64,000 bases of DNA, taken from assembly GCF_000835495.1 (NCBI RefSeq), contig NW_015622544.1, positions 1,569,704-1,633,703 on the forward strand. The letters are read 5' to 3'. The position numbers and the translations under genes are program-made. This document shows, one piece after another, positions 21,037 to 31,086 of the stretch (its first letter is position 1; the number at the start of each line of letters is the position of its first letter). Source of the DNA: Cladophialophora immunda (taxonomy: Eukaryota > Ascomycota > Eurotiomycetes > Chaetothyriales > Herpotrichiellaceae). Under the pieces are notes generated by a model. It saw nothing but the letters and a program-made list of their open reading frames with translations. It searched no databases and was not told where the DNA came from.

Positions 21037-22646
21037 ATGGCCTCGACTCTCGCCGCAGACAAGGCCGCCGCAACCGCCCTGAAGCTCAAGGGCAACCAGG
21101 CCTTTGCGCAACATGACTGGCCCTCCGCGATTGATTATTACACCAAGGCAATAGAAAAGTACGATGCAGACCCGTCGTTCTACTGCAATCGGGCCCAGGC
21201 GAACATCAAGCTTGAGGCTTACGGCTATGCCATCGCTGACGCAACCAAGGCAATTGAACTCGACAAAGACTACATCAAGGTATACAGTCGAACTCTTGCG
21301 AATCTGGTCTAGTGGTTGACTTCTATTGCATAGGCATACTGGAGACGAGCGATTGCGAACACTGCCATTCTAAATTCTCAAGATGCTCTCCGAGACTTCA
21401 AGGCGGTTTGTCGAAAGGAGCCCAACAACAAGGAGGCAAAAGCCAAACTGGTAGAGTGCGAGAAGTTGGTGAAGAAGATACAATTCTTGAAAGCGATCGA
21501 AGTCGAAGAACCTCCCTCAGCATTCGAAGGCCTTGACCTGGACTCGATAGAGGTGGACGAGAAATACGACGGTGTAAGATTAGGGAACGAAATGACACAG
21601 GAGTTCATCGACGACATGATAGAGCGGTTCAAGAACGGCAAGAAGATCCACAAGAAATACGTGTTTCAGATTATCAAGGCTGTGAGAGATATCGTGTATG
21701 ACGAGCCGACCATGGTTGATATGGAGGTGGCGCCCGACACCAACCTCACGGTCTGCGGAGATACCCACGGCCAGTTCTTCGACTTGCTGGAGATCTTCCG
21801 ACTCAATGGCTTCCCGACGGACAAGCACGCATACCTGTTCAACGGCGACTTCGTGGATCGAGGATCATGGTCGACGGAAATTGCCTTACTGCTCTACGCC
21901 TACAAGTGGCTACGGCCGAACGCCTTCTTCCTGAACCGGGGCAACCACGAGACGGACGACATGAACCGAGTGTATGGGTTCGAAGGCGAATGCAAGGCCA
22001 AGTACAACGAGAAGACATTCAAGCTCTTCTCCGAGTCATTTTCAGCACTGCCATTGGCAACCTTGATCGGGAAGAAATACCTGACACTCCATGGTGGGTT
22101 GTTTTCGGACGATAAGGTTACGCTAGACGACATCCGCAAACTCGATCGCCACGTGCAGCGGCAGCCCGGGCAGTCTGGGCTCATGATGGAGATGCTCTGG
22201 ACTGATCCTCAGCCTCAAAATGGCAGAGGCCCTAGCAAGCGTGGGGTGGGACTGCAGTTTGGCCCCGATGTGACGAAGAAATTCTGTGAAAACAACAACC
22301 TCGAGGCCGTCATTCGAAGCCACGAGGTGCGGATGGATGGATACGAGGTTGAGCATGATGGAAAGTGCATCACTGGTATGTTCCAATCACCACTTCCAAT
22401 CCGCGCATGGACACTAACACGTCTCTTGACAGTCTTTTCGGCGCCCAAATACTGTGACACGACGGAGAACAAGGGAGCATACATCAACATTGGGCCGGAC
22501 ATGAAGTTAGAGTATCACCAGTTTGAGGCTGTACCTCATCCTGACATCAAGCCTATGGTGAGTCGATTGAGCAGCACCCCTCAGATGGCGTTCGGCTAAC
22601 AGCATGCTAGGCGTATGCAGCGAGCTCGTTGATGTCCATGATGTAG
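21037..22646 (+). CDS. ppt1: Serine/threonine protein phosphatase 5 (PPT1)
   Basis: PPP-family phosphatase with an N-terminal TPR domain that docks on Hsp90. Four exons give 481 residues: 21037-21279, 21334-22375, 22433-22557 and 22611-22646. TPR motifs occupy about residues 10-115 (LKLKGNQAFAQHDWPSAIDY, AYWRRAIANTAILNSQDALR). The metal-binding motifs follow: GDTHGQ (about 225), GDFVDRG (about 251), RGNHE (about 283), IRSHE, and SAPKYCD spanning the third exon. The last exon encodes only AYAASSLMSMM, equivalent to the autoinhibitory C-terminal helix of PP5. Length agrees with orthologues. A 54-nt intron lies between TPR motifs, and the ATG at 21037 is the one nearest to the TPR start. Confidence 0.95.
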
Positions 22647-24008
22647 GCCATGTTTCTCGGGTCGGTCGTATATGCATATCCTGAAACGGAGAAAGAGCTA
22701 AGGTATGGGGGGGATCTACTGTAGACACCAGGATACTGTGGTCCATGTGTCACTGCTCATGTATGTGTACCAGTATGAGGCTTGAACAGCGTGATCGAAA
22801 TTCATAGCGGGGGGCGCTGGATATCGGGATGTCGATACTGCTCAAAGTCGAGTTTGTTGGGTTGTTTTTCTGTTACAATAGGATCCAGGTATCTGGGTAG
22901 GCATGAACATGGCACCCTGAGCACCAGCGCCATGGCGTTTGTGTTGGATTGCGATTGCTTGCGACTTGACTTGGCATTCCGGTGTTCTGGTGGTTCATGA
23001 GAAACGTGGCTGAGTTGCTGCACTCGTAGGCGTCGGTCAAGCAAGTTAGGCTGGCTGGCTTAACCAAAAGCAAAGTTCGGATGTACCGAACAGGCAACTC
23101 TAGCTCCTCGCAAGACATATCGCAACTCGCAAAGCCCCCCGGCATTGGTTTAACGAACGTCCCCCAGGGCCTCGTCACACTGGTGGCGCCCGTCAGTCAC
23201 GGGGGGCTAATCGCCTACTGGCGTCTCTGGGGTCTCAGGGTGTCTTGTAGGTGCCCTAGCCCCTTCACTATGCCAGTGGAAGCCCGTCATTGTCACCCTC
23301 CCATTCGCCGCGGGAGGGAACCTGAAACCCCCTGCATCAACCCATCGGCCCAGCAGCCCATCCCCGTCGTCATCGGCTGAGCCCACACAATGATCGATTC
23401 GCGTCGAGTGCTTGCGTGAGAGAAACATTGGGATTCCCTGCTGCCCCCTTACGAGTACATACATCACCAAACTCCAGAGGGACTAGGCTATGCAATAACG
23501 CATCGAGCCCGCCCATCCTCGCCGTCTCGCCATCTCGCCATCGAAGGAGTCCTGTCTTCCCCCCTCCCCCTCCCCGCTTTTTCCAACCTTCACTGAACCT
23601 TCACCATCTCACCATCACTCTTTGAACATCCAGCGTTCTCTCCCTTCATAAGTAATTGCAGTCCTTGAAGAGCGTCGTTTCCCATTTGATACCAGACTTG
23701 TCATTTCTTGCGTGTTTGTGACCCTTGAGACTCAGCAGCGTCCTTGACTGATTCGTGCCGGCGCGTTCATGGTCTTGAATCACTAAAGGCTGTTGCCTTC
23801 TTCCCAGCCTAACCAGGACACGGTTCCCTACAGCCTCTGTGTGTAACGGGCAAACACGGTTGCTTCAGCTATCGCAGCGCGACACGGTGTCCAAAGATTG
23901 TTTTGGGGCCTCGATCCTTCTGTATCTCTTCATGCGATCACTCCGCTTCAGCGACACTGCCTCTCACCACTTTTGAATCTCTCACTTACTTGGTCAATTG
24001 GCGAAACC
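22647..24008. other. Intergenic and long leader upstream of F-box gene
   Basis: 1.36 kb. The stretch 23500-23640 is strongly C/T-rich (cccctccccctccccgc), typical of a fungal promoter or 5' UTR. Open frames here have no recognised motif. Confidence 0.45.
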
Positions 24009-25496
24009 ATGGAGCACATTTCTCCGGCTGAGGCGCGTGGACATTCCTGCCTAGCAGCGCCCTCGAAATCGTCGTTTCGTTCTGCCGGAGCGGGTGATGA
24101 ATCTTCTCGAGAGACACCCGATGACCCACTCCCAGATAATCGAAAGGAATCCACCAGAATCACCGTCACAGAGCGTACTGTGAACAATCACATACCCCCA
24201 ATGATGAAGATGCAACATCCGACCTCTTTGATCTTGAGAGCTAAGCAACGTGCATCCATACCTGCCTTGCTGTCGACGAACAAACCTCACCCTGAACGGA
24301 CGGCGGGCGGGGGACAAAAGAGTGCCTTTCTCTCCATCTTACCTCGCGATCTACATTTCCTCCTTGCTACCACCTTCGTCGATTTTGACACGTTACTCGC
24401 TCTTCGACAAACATGTCGCTCACTCTACGAAACGCTTCCCACGGATGTAGTCCGCCGCGTTCGATCCAAGATGGTCAAGGAAAGCCTTGACAACGAGGCG
24501 GAGCAGTATCGGGAGTACAGATCCATCTATCCACGACAACGACTTGGTCACCTCTGGGACTTGCTTTATGCCGCCTTTGATTTCCGGCTTATTGAGCGCC
24601 CCGCCAGAGAACTCCGATGCTATGGCTGTCTCGAGGAAAAGCCCTTGTGGTGCTTTGTTGAGCGAATGAGCAACCGTGGCACAGGTCTAGGGGCCAAATT
24701 TGCCCAAAACAGGCTATGTAAGGACTGCATGCGCAGATACCGTGACATTGAGGGGGAATGGTGGAAGGAGAACTGGGTCAAGAAGAGCGATATGGTTCGC
24801 AAATCGAGCAAAGGCCGCAGACTTCGTCGGTGGATGCTTGAAGGCCGAAGCCTGGTCAATCCGGACGAGGAAATCGGAGTCTGCTCCTCCTGCGGCAGCT
24901 CCACTTTCGAGTTGTGGTGGGGATGTGTCCCGTGCTTTGAACTGGAGGAGCAAAGACGACGGGAGGAAGATCTCATGGAAATCGACGGCTTGGAGCGGAA
25001 ATTTGCCGAGGTCATGGAGACCTGGCGAGGGCGGAAGAGAGTGACACGCCGAAGACGCCACGCAAGTCGCGATCGCCGCGGGAGGAAATGGTGGGCCACC
25101 AGCTTCATATTTGCAGGAGGGCTTGCAGACCGAAAGGCTGCTCTGATTGAATGGAAGGAGAACAAGGACAGCAAGAAGTCTGGGAGCGGTACGACCAAAG
25201 CCTACCATCAAGACTCGCGGTGGCACGCCCTCGACCAGATCCCGTTACCCAAGAGCCGCCGGGAAGCGAGGTGCTCATCCTGTTGGGTCCCCAACTGTCC
25301 TCGGCGAACTTACATTCTCGGGTTGGCGTATGAAAGACCGCTGCCGAGGGAGCGTTGGTGTGCCGGGTGCAAACAGGAGTTCGATCAACGACTTGCAAGG
25401 AAGGGGTACCGGAAATGGAGAATGAAGATGAGCAACAACGAAAAGTCGGACAACGACTGGCCTGAGTCCTTGGCCTGGCTATTTGAAGAGAGTTGA
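24009..25496 (+). CDS. F-box-like protein with cysteine knuckles
   Basis: Single exon, 495 residues from the ATG at 24009 (MEHISPAEARG); the frame extends upstream only to a TTG. Residues 1-100 are polar and probably disordered. An F-box-like helix bundle follows at about 105-140 (LSILPRDLHFLLATTFVDFD, LLALRQTCRSLYETLP). Downstream is a set of CxxC pairs: CYGC, CKDC, CSSC, CVPC, CSSC and CAGC between about residues 200 and 465, interspersed with Arg-rich stretches (RRRRHASRDRRGRK). The pairs suggest one or more zinc-stabilised modules. F-box proteins usually recruit substrates to SCF ubiquitin ligases; the substrate here is unknown. I recognise the layout as a widespread but uncharacterised fungal type. 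Confidence 0.78.
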   Translation: MEHISPAEARGHSCLAAPSKSSFRSAGAGDESSRETPDDPLPDNRKESTRITVTERTVNNHIPPMMKMQHPTSLILRAKQRASIPALLSTNKPHPERTAGGGQKSAFLSILPRDLHFLLATTFVDFDTLLALRQTCRSLYETLPTDVVRRVRSKMVKESLDNEAEQYREYRSIYPRQRLGHLWDLLYAAFDFRLIERPARELRCYGCLEEKPLWCFVERMSNRGTGLGAKFAQNRLCKDCMRRYRDIEGEWWKENWVKKSDMVRKSSKGRRLRRWMLEGRSLVNPDEEIGVCSSCGSSTFELWWGCVPCFELEEQRRREEDLMEIDGLERKFAEVMETWRGRKRVTRRRRHASRDRRGRKWWATSFIFAGGLADRKAALIEWKENKDSKKSGSGTTKAYHQDSRWHALDQIPLPKSRREARCSSCWVPNCPRRTYILGLAYERPLPRERWCAGCKQEFDQRLARKGYRKWRMKMSNNEKSDNDWPESLAWLFEES

Positions 25497-26350
25497 GGTC
25501 AATATAGACGCGATTACGACGGACATGAAGGCGCTTGAGGCGTTGGGACGCACGACACGAATTCTTATGACGGGTTCATTGGGCCTCCAGACAAGACGAA
25601 ATGATCAGAATGTACCACAAATGAAATAATCCCTTTCGCTCTCGGATTGACAGCTGGCACACATGCGTAGCAAAATGGGTTTGGAGGTCTCTTTTCAACA
25701 GCAATCTCTGCCCCAACCCTTCCACGATGCCCGCCGAGCAGCTTGTTCTCGGCTCAAACCTGAAGAGAGAGACGTGGAAGTTGTTACGTGCTGAGTGAAG
25801 GCCTTGTCTACCGAAATGGGACACCTGTTGCCGATTCCAGGGATTCTCCGCCCTCACTCGGACCCCATTCTCACCTCGTATACCAAAGAACACGGCCTCC
25901 GAGGGACCATATAATCCATCGAACAAGACCGCGGTCAATGAGGCACCCTGCTCATAATCCGCCTTCCATCGCCAGCCGCCATCGAACGTGACTCGACAGG
26001 TTACAGCAGCCTGATTCAGCATGGTTGAGCTTGGGTTCTGACCGAAGTACATCAACAATGCACATCGGCCATTATCTTGGCCGGGTAGCGCTCACTGTCA
26101 GCACAGATATTGGGAAAGCATGATGAATTGTGCAAGCCAAGTGATGGACTGAAATTTCAGGGCAAGACGAGATCAAGCACACAAGGGACAGCAGGAGGTT
26201 GTGAATACTCGATGTCGATGGAGCGATAACTCCGTCTCTTTGCATCCTCCAGAGACTCGCCCTGTCTCGGTCGACTGTCTTCGCTCTCTCCTACGAACTC
26301 GAGAAGCACCGGGAACCTGTCGAGCAGATTGCCCCCCAGTAAGAGAAAAA
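25497..26350. other. Intergenic, F-box 3' side to lactonase 5' side
   Basis: 854 bp. A 160-codon frame on minus (25576-26058) has no recognised motif. Probably 3' UTR plus promoter. Confidence 0.4.
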
Positions 26351-27643
26351 ATGGCCACGAAACTACAGGTCCCGCCATCTTCGTCCATCGTCAACGTCTC
26401 GGTCATCGACAGCACCGCTCGCCTCCACAACCTCTCCTACTACGTCGCCATGACTCCTCTCTACCCGGGCTACGAACGCAGCTCCGTGCCCTGCTACGTC
26501 TTCCTGATCCATCACCCGGCGACAAACACCCGGCTGCTATACGACCTGGCCCTGCGCAAGAATTTCCGCACCCACCTGAACCCGCACCTGGTCAAGAAGA
26601 TGGCGCCGCTGCAGATGGAGTTCAGGGTCGAGAAGGACACGGCCGAGATTCTGCAAGAGAACGGCCTCGACCTGCGGGACATCGACGCCATTATCCTGTC
26701 GCATCATCACTTCGACCACGTCGGGGACACGACCAAGTTCCCTGCCACGACGAAACTGCTCGTCGGCCCCGGTACCAAGGCGACGTACTGGCCGGGGTAT
26801 CCTGAGGACCCCGACAATCAGGATTCGACCGCGGACACGTACGCCGGGCGCGAGGTGGTGGAGCTGGCGTTCGAGCAGAGCGATCCCCGGGTCTGCGAGA
26901 TCGGCGGCTTCAAGGCGTGGGACTATTTCGGCGACGGCAGCTTCTACGTCCTCCACACGCCGGGCCACACCGCAAACCATCTCTCCGCGCTGGCGAGGAC
27001 GACAACGGCGGCGGCGGCGGCGGCGGCCACGGGCGGTGAGAGCTCAACCTTCATCCTCATGGCCGGCGACCTCGTGCACAGCTGCATGTGCTTCCGCCCG
27101 TCGACGCGGTATCCGCTTCCCGAAACCATCGTCCTAGAATCAACCAGCTCCTCAGAAAGCACTATTACCGCACCGCCCTCGTCCTCCCGGCCCCATTCCC
27201 CGTCTTCGCACGGGACAGAGCCCCTGGCACGCCGCCACCGACTCTACCAGCCCCCGCCCCCGCCCCCGTCACCATCGTCATTACCGCCTTCGACCTGCAC
27301 TACGAGTGAAGACTCCCGCACCCAGCCGTTCTGCCTGATCGCCGGCGCCGTCGAAGAAGACGCCGCGCTCTCGCAGGCCAACGCGGGCGTGCTCGCGGAC
27401 TGTTTCGACACCGACGAGGACGTCCTGGTCATCTACGCGCACGACGACAGTCTGCTGGACGGCGTGCTCGAGTTCTTCCCCCGCAGCGATGCCAACGCGT
27501 GGAAGGAGAAGGGGTGGGGCAGGAAGGGTCATTGGCGGTTTCTGGGCAGGATGGTGCGCGCGCTCAACAACCCTGGTGAGGGCGAGGATGAGCGCACGCA
27601 AAAAGGAGAGGGCCAGTGTGTCGTCCCCGAGGATATTTCTTGA
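26351..27643 (+). CDS. Metallo-beta-lactamase fold lactonase-like hydrolase
   Basis: Member of the AiiA/AttM-type N-acyl-homoserine-lactonase branch of the metallo-beta-lactamase superfamily. Single exon, 430 residues; ATG at 26351 (MATKLQVPPSSSI). The di-zinc motif HxHxDH is H118-x-H120-x-D122-H123 in LSHHHFDHVGDTTKFP. The third ligand region is HTPGHT (H202 and H206) and the bridging Asp lies in LMAGDLVHS (about 236). The N-terminal MTPLYPGYERSSVPCYVFLI segment is typical of fungal relatives. Two low-complexity insertions are present: a Thr/Ala run around 217-226 encoded by GCG-type triplets, and a Ser/Pro-rich stretch of about 60 residues (270-325) before the C-terminal VIYAHDDSLLDG block. 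The natural substrate is unknown; lactone hydrolysis is inferred. Confidence 0.85.
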   Translation: MATKLQVPPSSSIVNVSVIDSTARLHNLSYYVAMTPLYPGYERSSVPCYVFLIHHPATNTRLLYDLALRKNFRTHLNPHLVKKMAPLQMEFRVEKDTAEILQENGLDLRDIDAIILSHHHFDHVGDTTKFPATTKLLVGPGTKATYWPGYPEDPDNQDSTADTYAGREVVELAFEQSDPRVCEIGGFKAWDYFGDGSFYVLHTPGHTANHLSALARTTTAAAAAAATGGESSTFILMAGDLVHSCMCFRPSTRYPLPETIVLESTSSSESTITAPPSSSRPHSPSSHGTEPLARRHRLYQPPPPPPSPSSLPPSTCTTSEDSRTQPFCLIAGAVEEDAALSQANAGVLADCFDTDEDVLVIYAHDDSLLDGVLEFFPRSDANAWKEKGWGRKGHWRFLGRMVRALNNPGEGEDERTQKGEGQCVVPEDIS

Positions 27644-28081
27644 GGCGAGGCATGAATACAAGAAAAGGACGCGAGAGGAGAGATGGAGGGTGCAATGGAA
27701 AAGTGACACAGTCAGACGGATGAAGGGTGAAGGGACCCGTGGTTTAGCACTTTTGGAGGGTTAAATAGCGAGTATAATATGACCTTTTTTTTTAGCGATA
27801 CATGTTGTCCATATCTCCCAATGGACCATTTTTGGTAAAAGGGGGAGGACGGTCTTCGACACATGAACATAACGAGGAAACACCGATAACCAACGCCAAC
27901 AACACAAACACAACGCATCGCGCCCTCCCTTTTGATGGTTTAGTTGGCAATCTGGTCATACAAGGAACTCTCCCCTAACTAGTCAATCCATGCAAGCACT
28001 CGACAAAAGCTATCCCCAATATATATTTTTGTACAATCCCACCAACATATGGTCTCGAGAAGTATTACCTTGCTGAAAGTT
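27644..28081. other. Intergenic between convergent genes
   Basis: 438 bp between the convergent stops of the lactonase-like gene and the four-repeat gene. A T9 tract lies near 27786-27794. Likely two 3' UTRs. Confidence 0.45.
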
Positions 28082-28486
28082 TCAAGCCTTTGGGGCGGTC
28101 TTCTCGACGGCGTCCACAAACTCGACGGCCTCCTCGACGACCTCGTCCGTGATGCCCGGCAGGGTGACGTCGGGCAGGTATTTGCTGTGGCTCTCCCGGT
28201 GCGTGGCGGGGCCCTCCATGAAGTTGTGCATCTTCTGGGTCAGGTCGTCGCTGAGGCCGGGGGCCTTGTTGGAGGCGGAGGAGGAGCGCACAAAGTCGCG
28301 GGCGGCGCGGGCGGCGTCGTCAGTCACGCCGCTGGACGAGCGGCGGATGGTGCCGGCCATGAAGTCGTGGGCTGACTTGGCCGCGTCGTCCGAGATGCCG
28401 CTGCTCGAGCGACGGTGCGAAGCACCCATGCCGCTACTGCTGGTCGTGGGCAGGGCCGTTGTAGGGGCTTCTTGCTTGCTTTCCAT
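28082..28486 (-). CDS. Small protein with four diverged GxSDD repeats
   Basis: Single exon, 134 residues, ATG at 28486 (MESKQEAPTT). The frame extends upstream but has no better-placed ATG. Four copies of a short amphipathic unit can be read: SSSGISDDAAKSAHDFMAG (27-45), SSSGVTDDAARAARDFVRS (50-68), APGLSDDLTQKMHNFMEG (75-92) and LPGITDEVVEEAVEFVDA (109-126). The core is G-[ILV]-[ST]-D-[DE] followed by a short helix ending in F-[MV]. Copies 1 and 2 are preceded by RRSSS, a classic PKA-type site. No signal peptide or TM segment. I do not recognise a named family; the repeats suggest a small helical or disordered scaffold. Confidence 0.7.
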   Translation of the reverse strand: MESKQEAPTTALPTTSSSGMGASHRRSSSGISDDAAKSAHDFMAGTIRRSSSGVTDDAARAARDFVRSSSASNKAPGLSDDLTQKMHNFMEGPATHRESHSKYLPDVTLPGITDEVVEEAVEFVDAVEKTAPKA

Positions 28487-29519
28487 CGTGGGTGGAGGTG
28501 GGGACGGTGGGTATGAGGGTGAGTTGTGTCTGTTGCTAAAGGGTAGAAAGTCCAAAGCAAAGGTGTTGTTCAAGCTGCAAGGAGGTCTTGGGTGTAGAAA
28601 GGTGAGCTTCCCCCGGACGACACCTGAAGTCATATCCTATCCCTTCTCACGGGCGAGGGGTCGCGTGCCTTACCCTAGGGTCCAAGGGCGGGGTTGCGTT
28701 CAGAGCTCACGAGATGGCCGCGGGCTCGTGTTCGGAAGGGGCAATAGAGCAACGCGGCCGTTCGTCAAGCATGGGTTGATTCGCTCCGTGCTTGTGTCAT
28801 CTCTCGATGGCCTCTTGGGAGAGGGTAAGAGTGGAATGATGCCCGGGAAAGCTTTTCCAACATGAATAGGGCCTTAGCAGCAGTGAGGTACAAGAGATAG
28901 TGATCAACGAGAATGCTGGTGTTGTCAAAGGTGTGCTTTAGATCGCTGTCGCAAGCTGTGGAAACCTACCACTTACCTGGAATCGAGATTGAGGAGACAG
29001 AAGCGCGCCTTCAGCATTTTGATGGATTGTGACAAGCCATGAGAAGCATCGAAGGAGTAACAGCTTTGGAAGTGCAGAGAGTTGTACAGGGCAATAGTTG
29101 GGTTTGGTCTGACAAAAGAAAGGTGTGAGATCTGGGGGATTAGCGCAGGCAATTATCACGTCAGACAAAAGCAATATTCCCAGTGTGCATGTCCTTGGGA
29201 TGGCAACTTTGCACAAACAGCGGACACTGGACACACTGCAGTCTCTTGCAAAGTCAAAAATGAAACCCAGCAGCATGCCTCAAGGACAGTCTCGGGGTGA
29301 AAAGAGGAACCAGATATGGTATGCTGTCCACTCTTGAGGGGTCCTCAGCGGCAGATTCGACCATGGGCTTGCACGGGAACAAAGTTGTGGAACGGGCACA
29401 GTAAGTATTTTGGCACCTACTTGTCATTCAGAGATATAACATCGTACAGAACATCCCGCAGTGCTGTCTCCTGCTTCCTCACGGCATACATCCTAAAGTC
29501 AGTCTAGTTACCTGCAACC
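28487..29519. other. Divergent intergenic region upstream of DUF3669 gene
   Basis: 1.03 kb between two divergent starts (28486 minus, 29520 plus). No supported gene; only short frames. Confidence 0.45.
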
Positions 29520-30614
29520 ATGGGCCACCCTCTTTCGTGTTTCACAGGTGCCGAACGTGGCGACGCTCCCGACACCGCTCACCCTGCAAGCCTCCCACCT
29601 CCCGAATCCGTTGCGTCTCTCCAGAGCCAGGACGGCCCAAAACAGGTTGGAAAGGGTCAGTGTGGTACAGTCTGGGCTTTGATGGATCTGGTCTTGAAAG
29701 TTCCCAACGAGGGTAAACAGGATCAGCTCTGGAACGATAGCTGCAACCACAGGAAGGCAGAGGATGCACTTCACCAGGCGCCCTGGGAACTCACGGCAGA
29801 CATCAACATACCTCGTTGGAGTAACTGGGTTCAGCCCTCCGAGGCGACGTTCTGGAACGAGTTTCGCAGCTGGTTTCCCGAAGACTTCCAGCCAACCTGT
29901 GGCATTCTGTCGACCAGAATCCACCCTCTACCTCCGCGGGTCCGCGAGGCCATCGTGGACCTGTTCGCTCCTCAACCCATCAAAGACAACAAGACGAATT
30001 TCCTGGCGCTCCCGGAAAACCACGACTGCTTGGTCCGGCTGTACTTGGGTCGACGAGCCGAGCGATCAGCGTCCGCCTCGTTCCGACTGTGCAACTTCGA
30101 CCTCATGGTCAATGAAATGGAGTACCTGCAACTTGATACGGGTACCTGGGCCAATGTCATGGCTCAAACGCTTGCAATACTGCACTGGAGGGCACAGATT
30201 GATGCCAACGACGTTGAATTTGTCTTGGGAAGGACTCCGCAAGTCGACGGCGAGCCGATAGCTCCGCGCTTAGAGAGCAGGCGCTGTGAGCTTGCGGACT
30301 TCCCCAACATTTTCAGGTCTGCGTTGCATCAACGGTCCATGGGCATCTGGCTGTTGGATTTTGACCAATGTCAGCCATTCCCAGATTCTCCAGCGGGTGT
30401 GAAACAGCTACAAAGAGCTTTCTATTTCAACGATCCATATTACCCTCGACCGGTTTCGAAGCACCCCAACGACATGGCCTTGTGGGAGACCTTCAAGGCC
30501 ACTTATCTTCAAGCCAGTGCATCCCTCACGAAGAGCGAAATGCCGGGACTGTTTATAGAAGCAGTCGAGGAAGAAGGCCGACGGCGTGGTGCCGGAGGTT
30601 CTCTCTTCCAATAG
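29520..30614 (+). CDS. DUF3669 protein, kinase-like fold
   Basis: Single exon, 364 residues. The N-terminal third contains QVGKGQCGTVWALMDLVLKV (about residues 41-60), which resembles a protein-kinase glycine loop followed by the strand carrying the ATP lysine. The middle LVRLYLGRRAERS and LCNFDLMVNEMEYLQLDTGT segments and LAILHWRAQIDANDVEFVLG (about 219-238) are typical of fungal DUF3669. IWLLDFDQCQPF (about 280-291) occupies the position of a kinase DFG loop, with DFD. The HRD motif is absent, so it may be an atypical or inactive kinase-like protein. Such proteins are numerous and variable in filamentous fungi and uncharacterised. No adjacent partner gene is evident. Confidence 0.75.
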   Translation: MGHPLSCFTGAERGDAPDTAHPASLPPPESVASLQSQDGPKQVGKGQCGTVWALMDLVLKVPNEGKQDQLWNDSCNHRKAEDALHQAPWELTADINIPRWSNWVQPSEATFWNEFRSWFPEDFQPTCGILSTRIHPLPPRVREAIVDLFAPQPIKDNKTNFLALPENHDCLVRLYLGRRAERSASASFRLCNFDLMVNEMEYLQLDTGTWANVMAQTLAILHWRAQIDANDVEFVLGRTPQVDGEPIAPRLESRRCELADFPNIFRSALHQRSMGIWLLDFDQCQPFPDSPAGVKQLQRAFYFNDPYYPRPVSKHPNDMALWETFKATYLQASASLTKSEMPGLFIEAVEEEGRRRGAGGSLFQ

Positions 30615-31086
30615 TCTTGGTGTACGAGGTACAGGCTCTTTGACTGGAGGGCGCCGCTGCCGAGAAATCCTGGAGAGCCACAGGCCGATGGAAGCGAGAA
30701 TACCCCGTGGCACCCCGTGGCACTGGCGGAAAAGATCCACGCCCCCAGCATCATTCGGTTACACCCACTCGGGACTATTCCTTTCGGGGATATTTGCCTG
30801 AGAAGTCGTTCATCTCGATCATTGAAAAATCGCCGTGTGTCCGGACGCCAGCCCTTGGTCAAATTGCTCTTTTCCGGCGTCCATGCGCCACATATGACGG
30901 ATATTCAGAGTTATTGTTGGGGTGATTGACTTCCATTTTGGGAACCCCAATGAAATTGGATGCGGATCGAGGGGTTTTAAATATGGCATTCTTATGGTGG
31001 CCATCCGGCACCGTGACCAAGTCGGCCTTCTCGAGCATTGCCATCCCCAAGAACGACAGGACAAGCATTGGTTATCACGAGCCACC
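30615..31086. other. Intergenic upstream of acyl-CoA synthetase
   Basis: 472 bp; promoter and leader of the next gene. It contains the short direct repeat ccccgtggca twice at 30703-30722. No gene. Confidence 0.45.
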
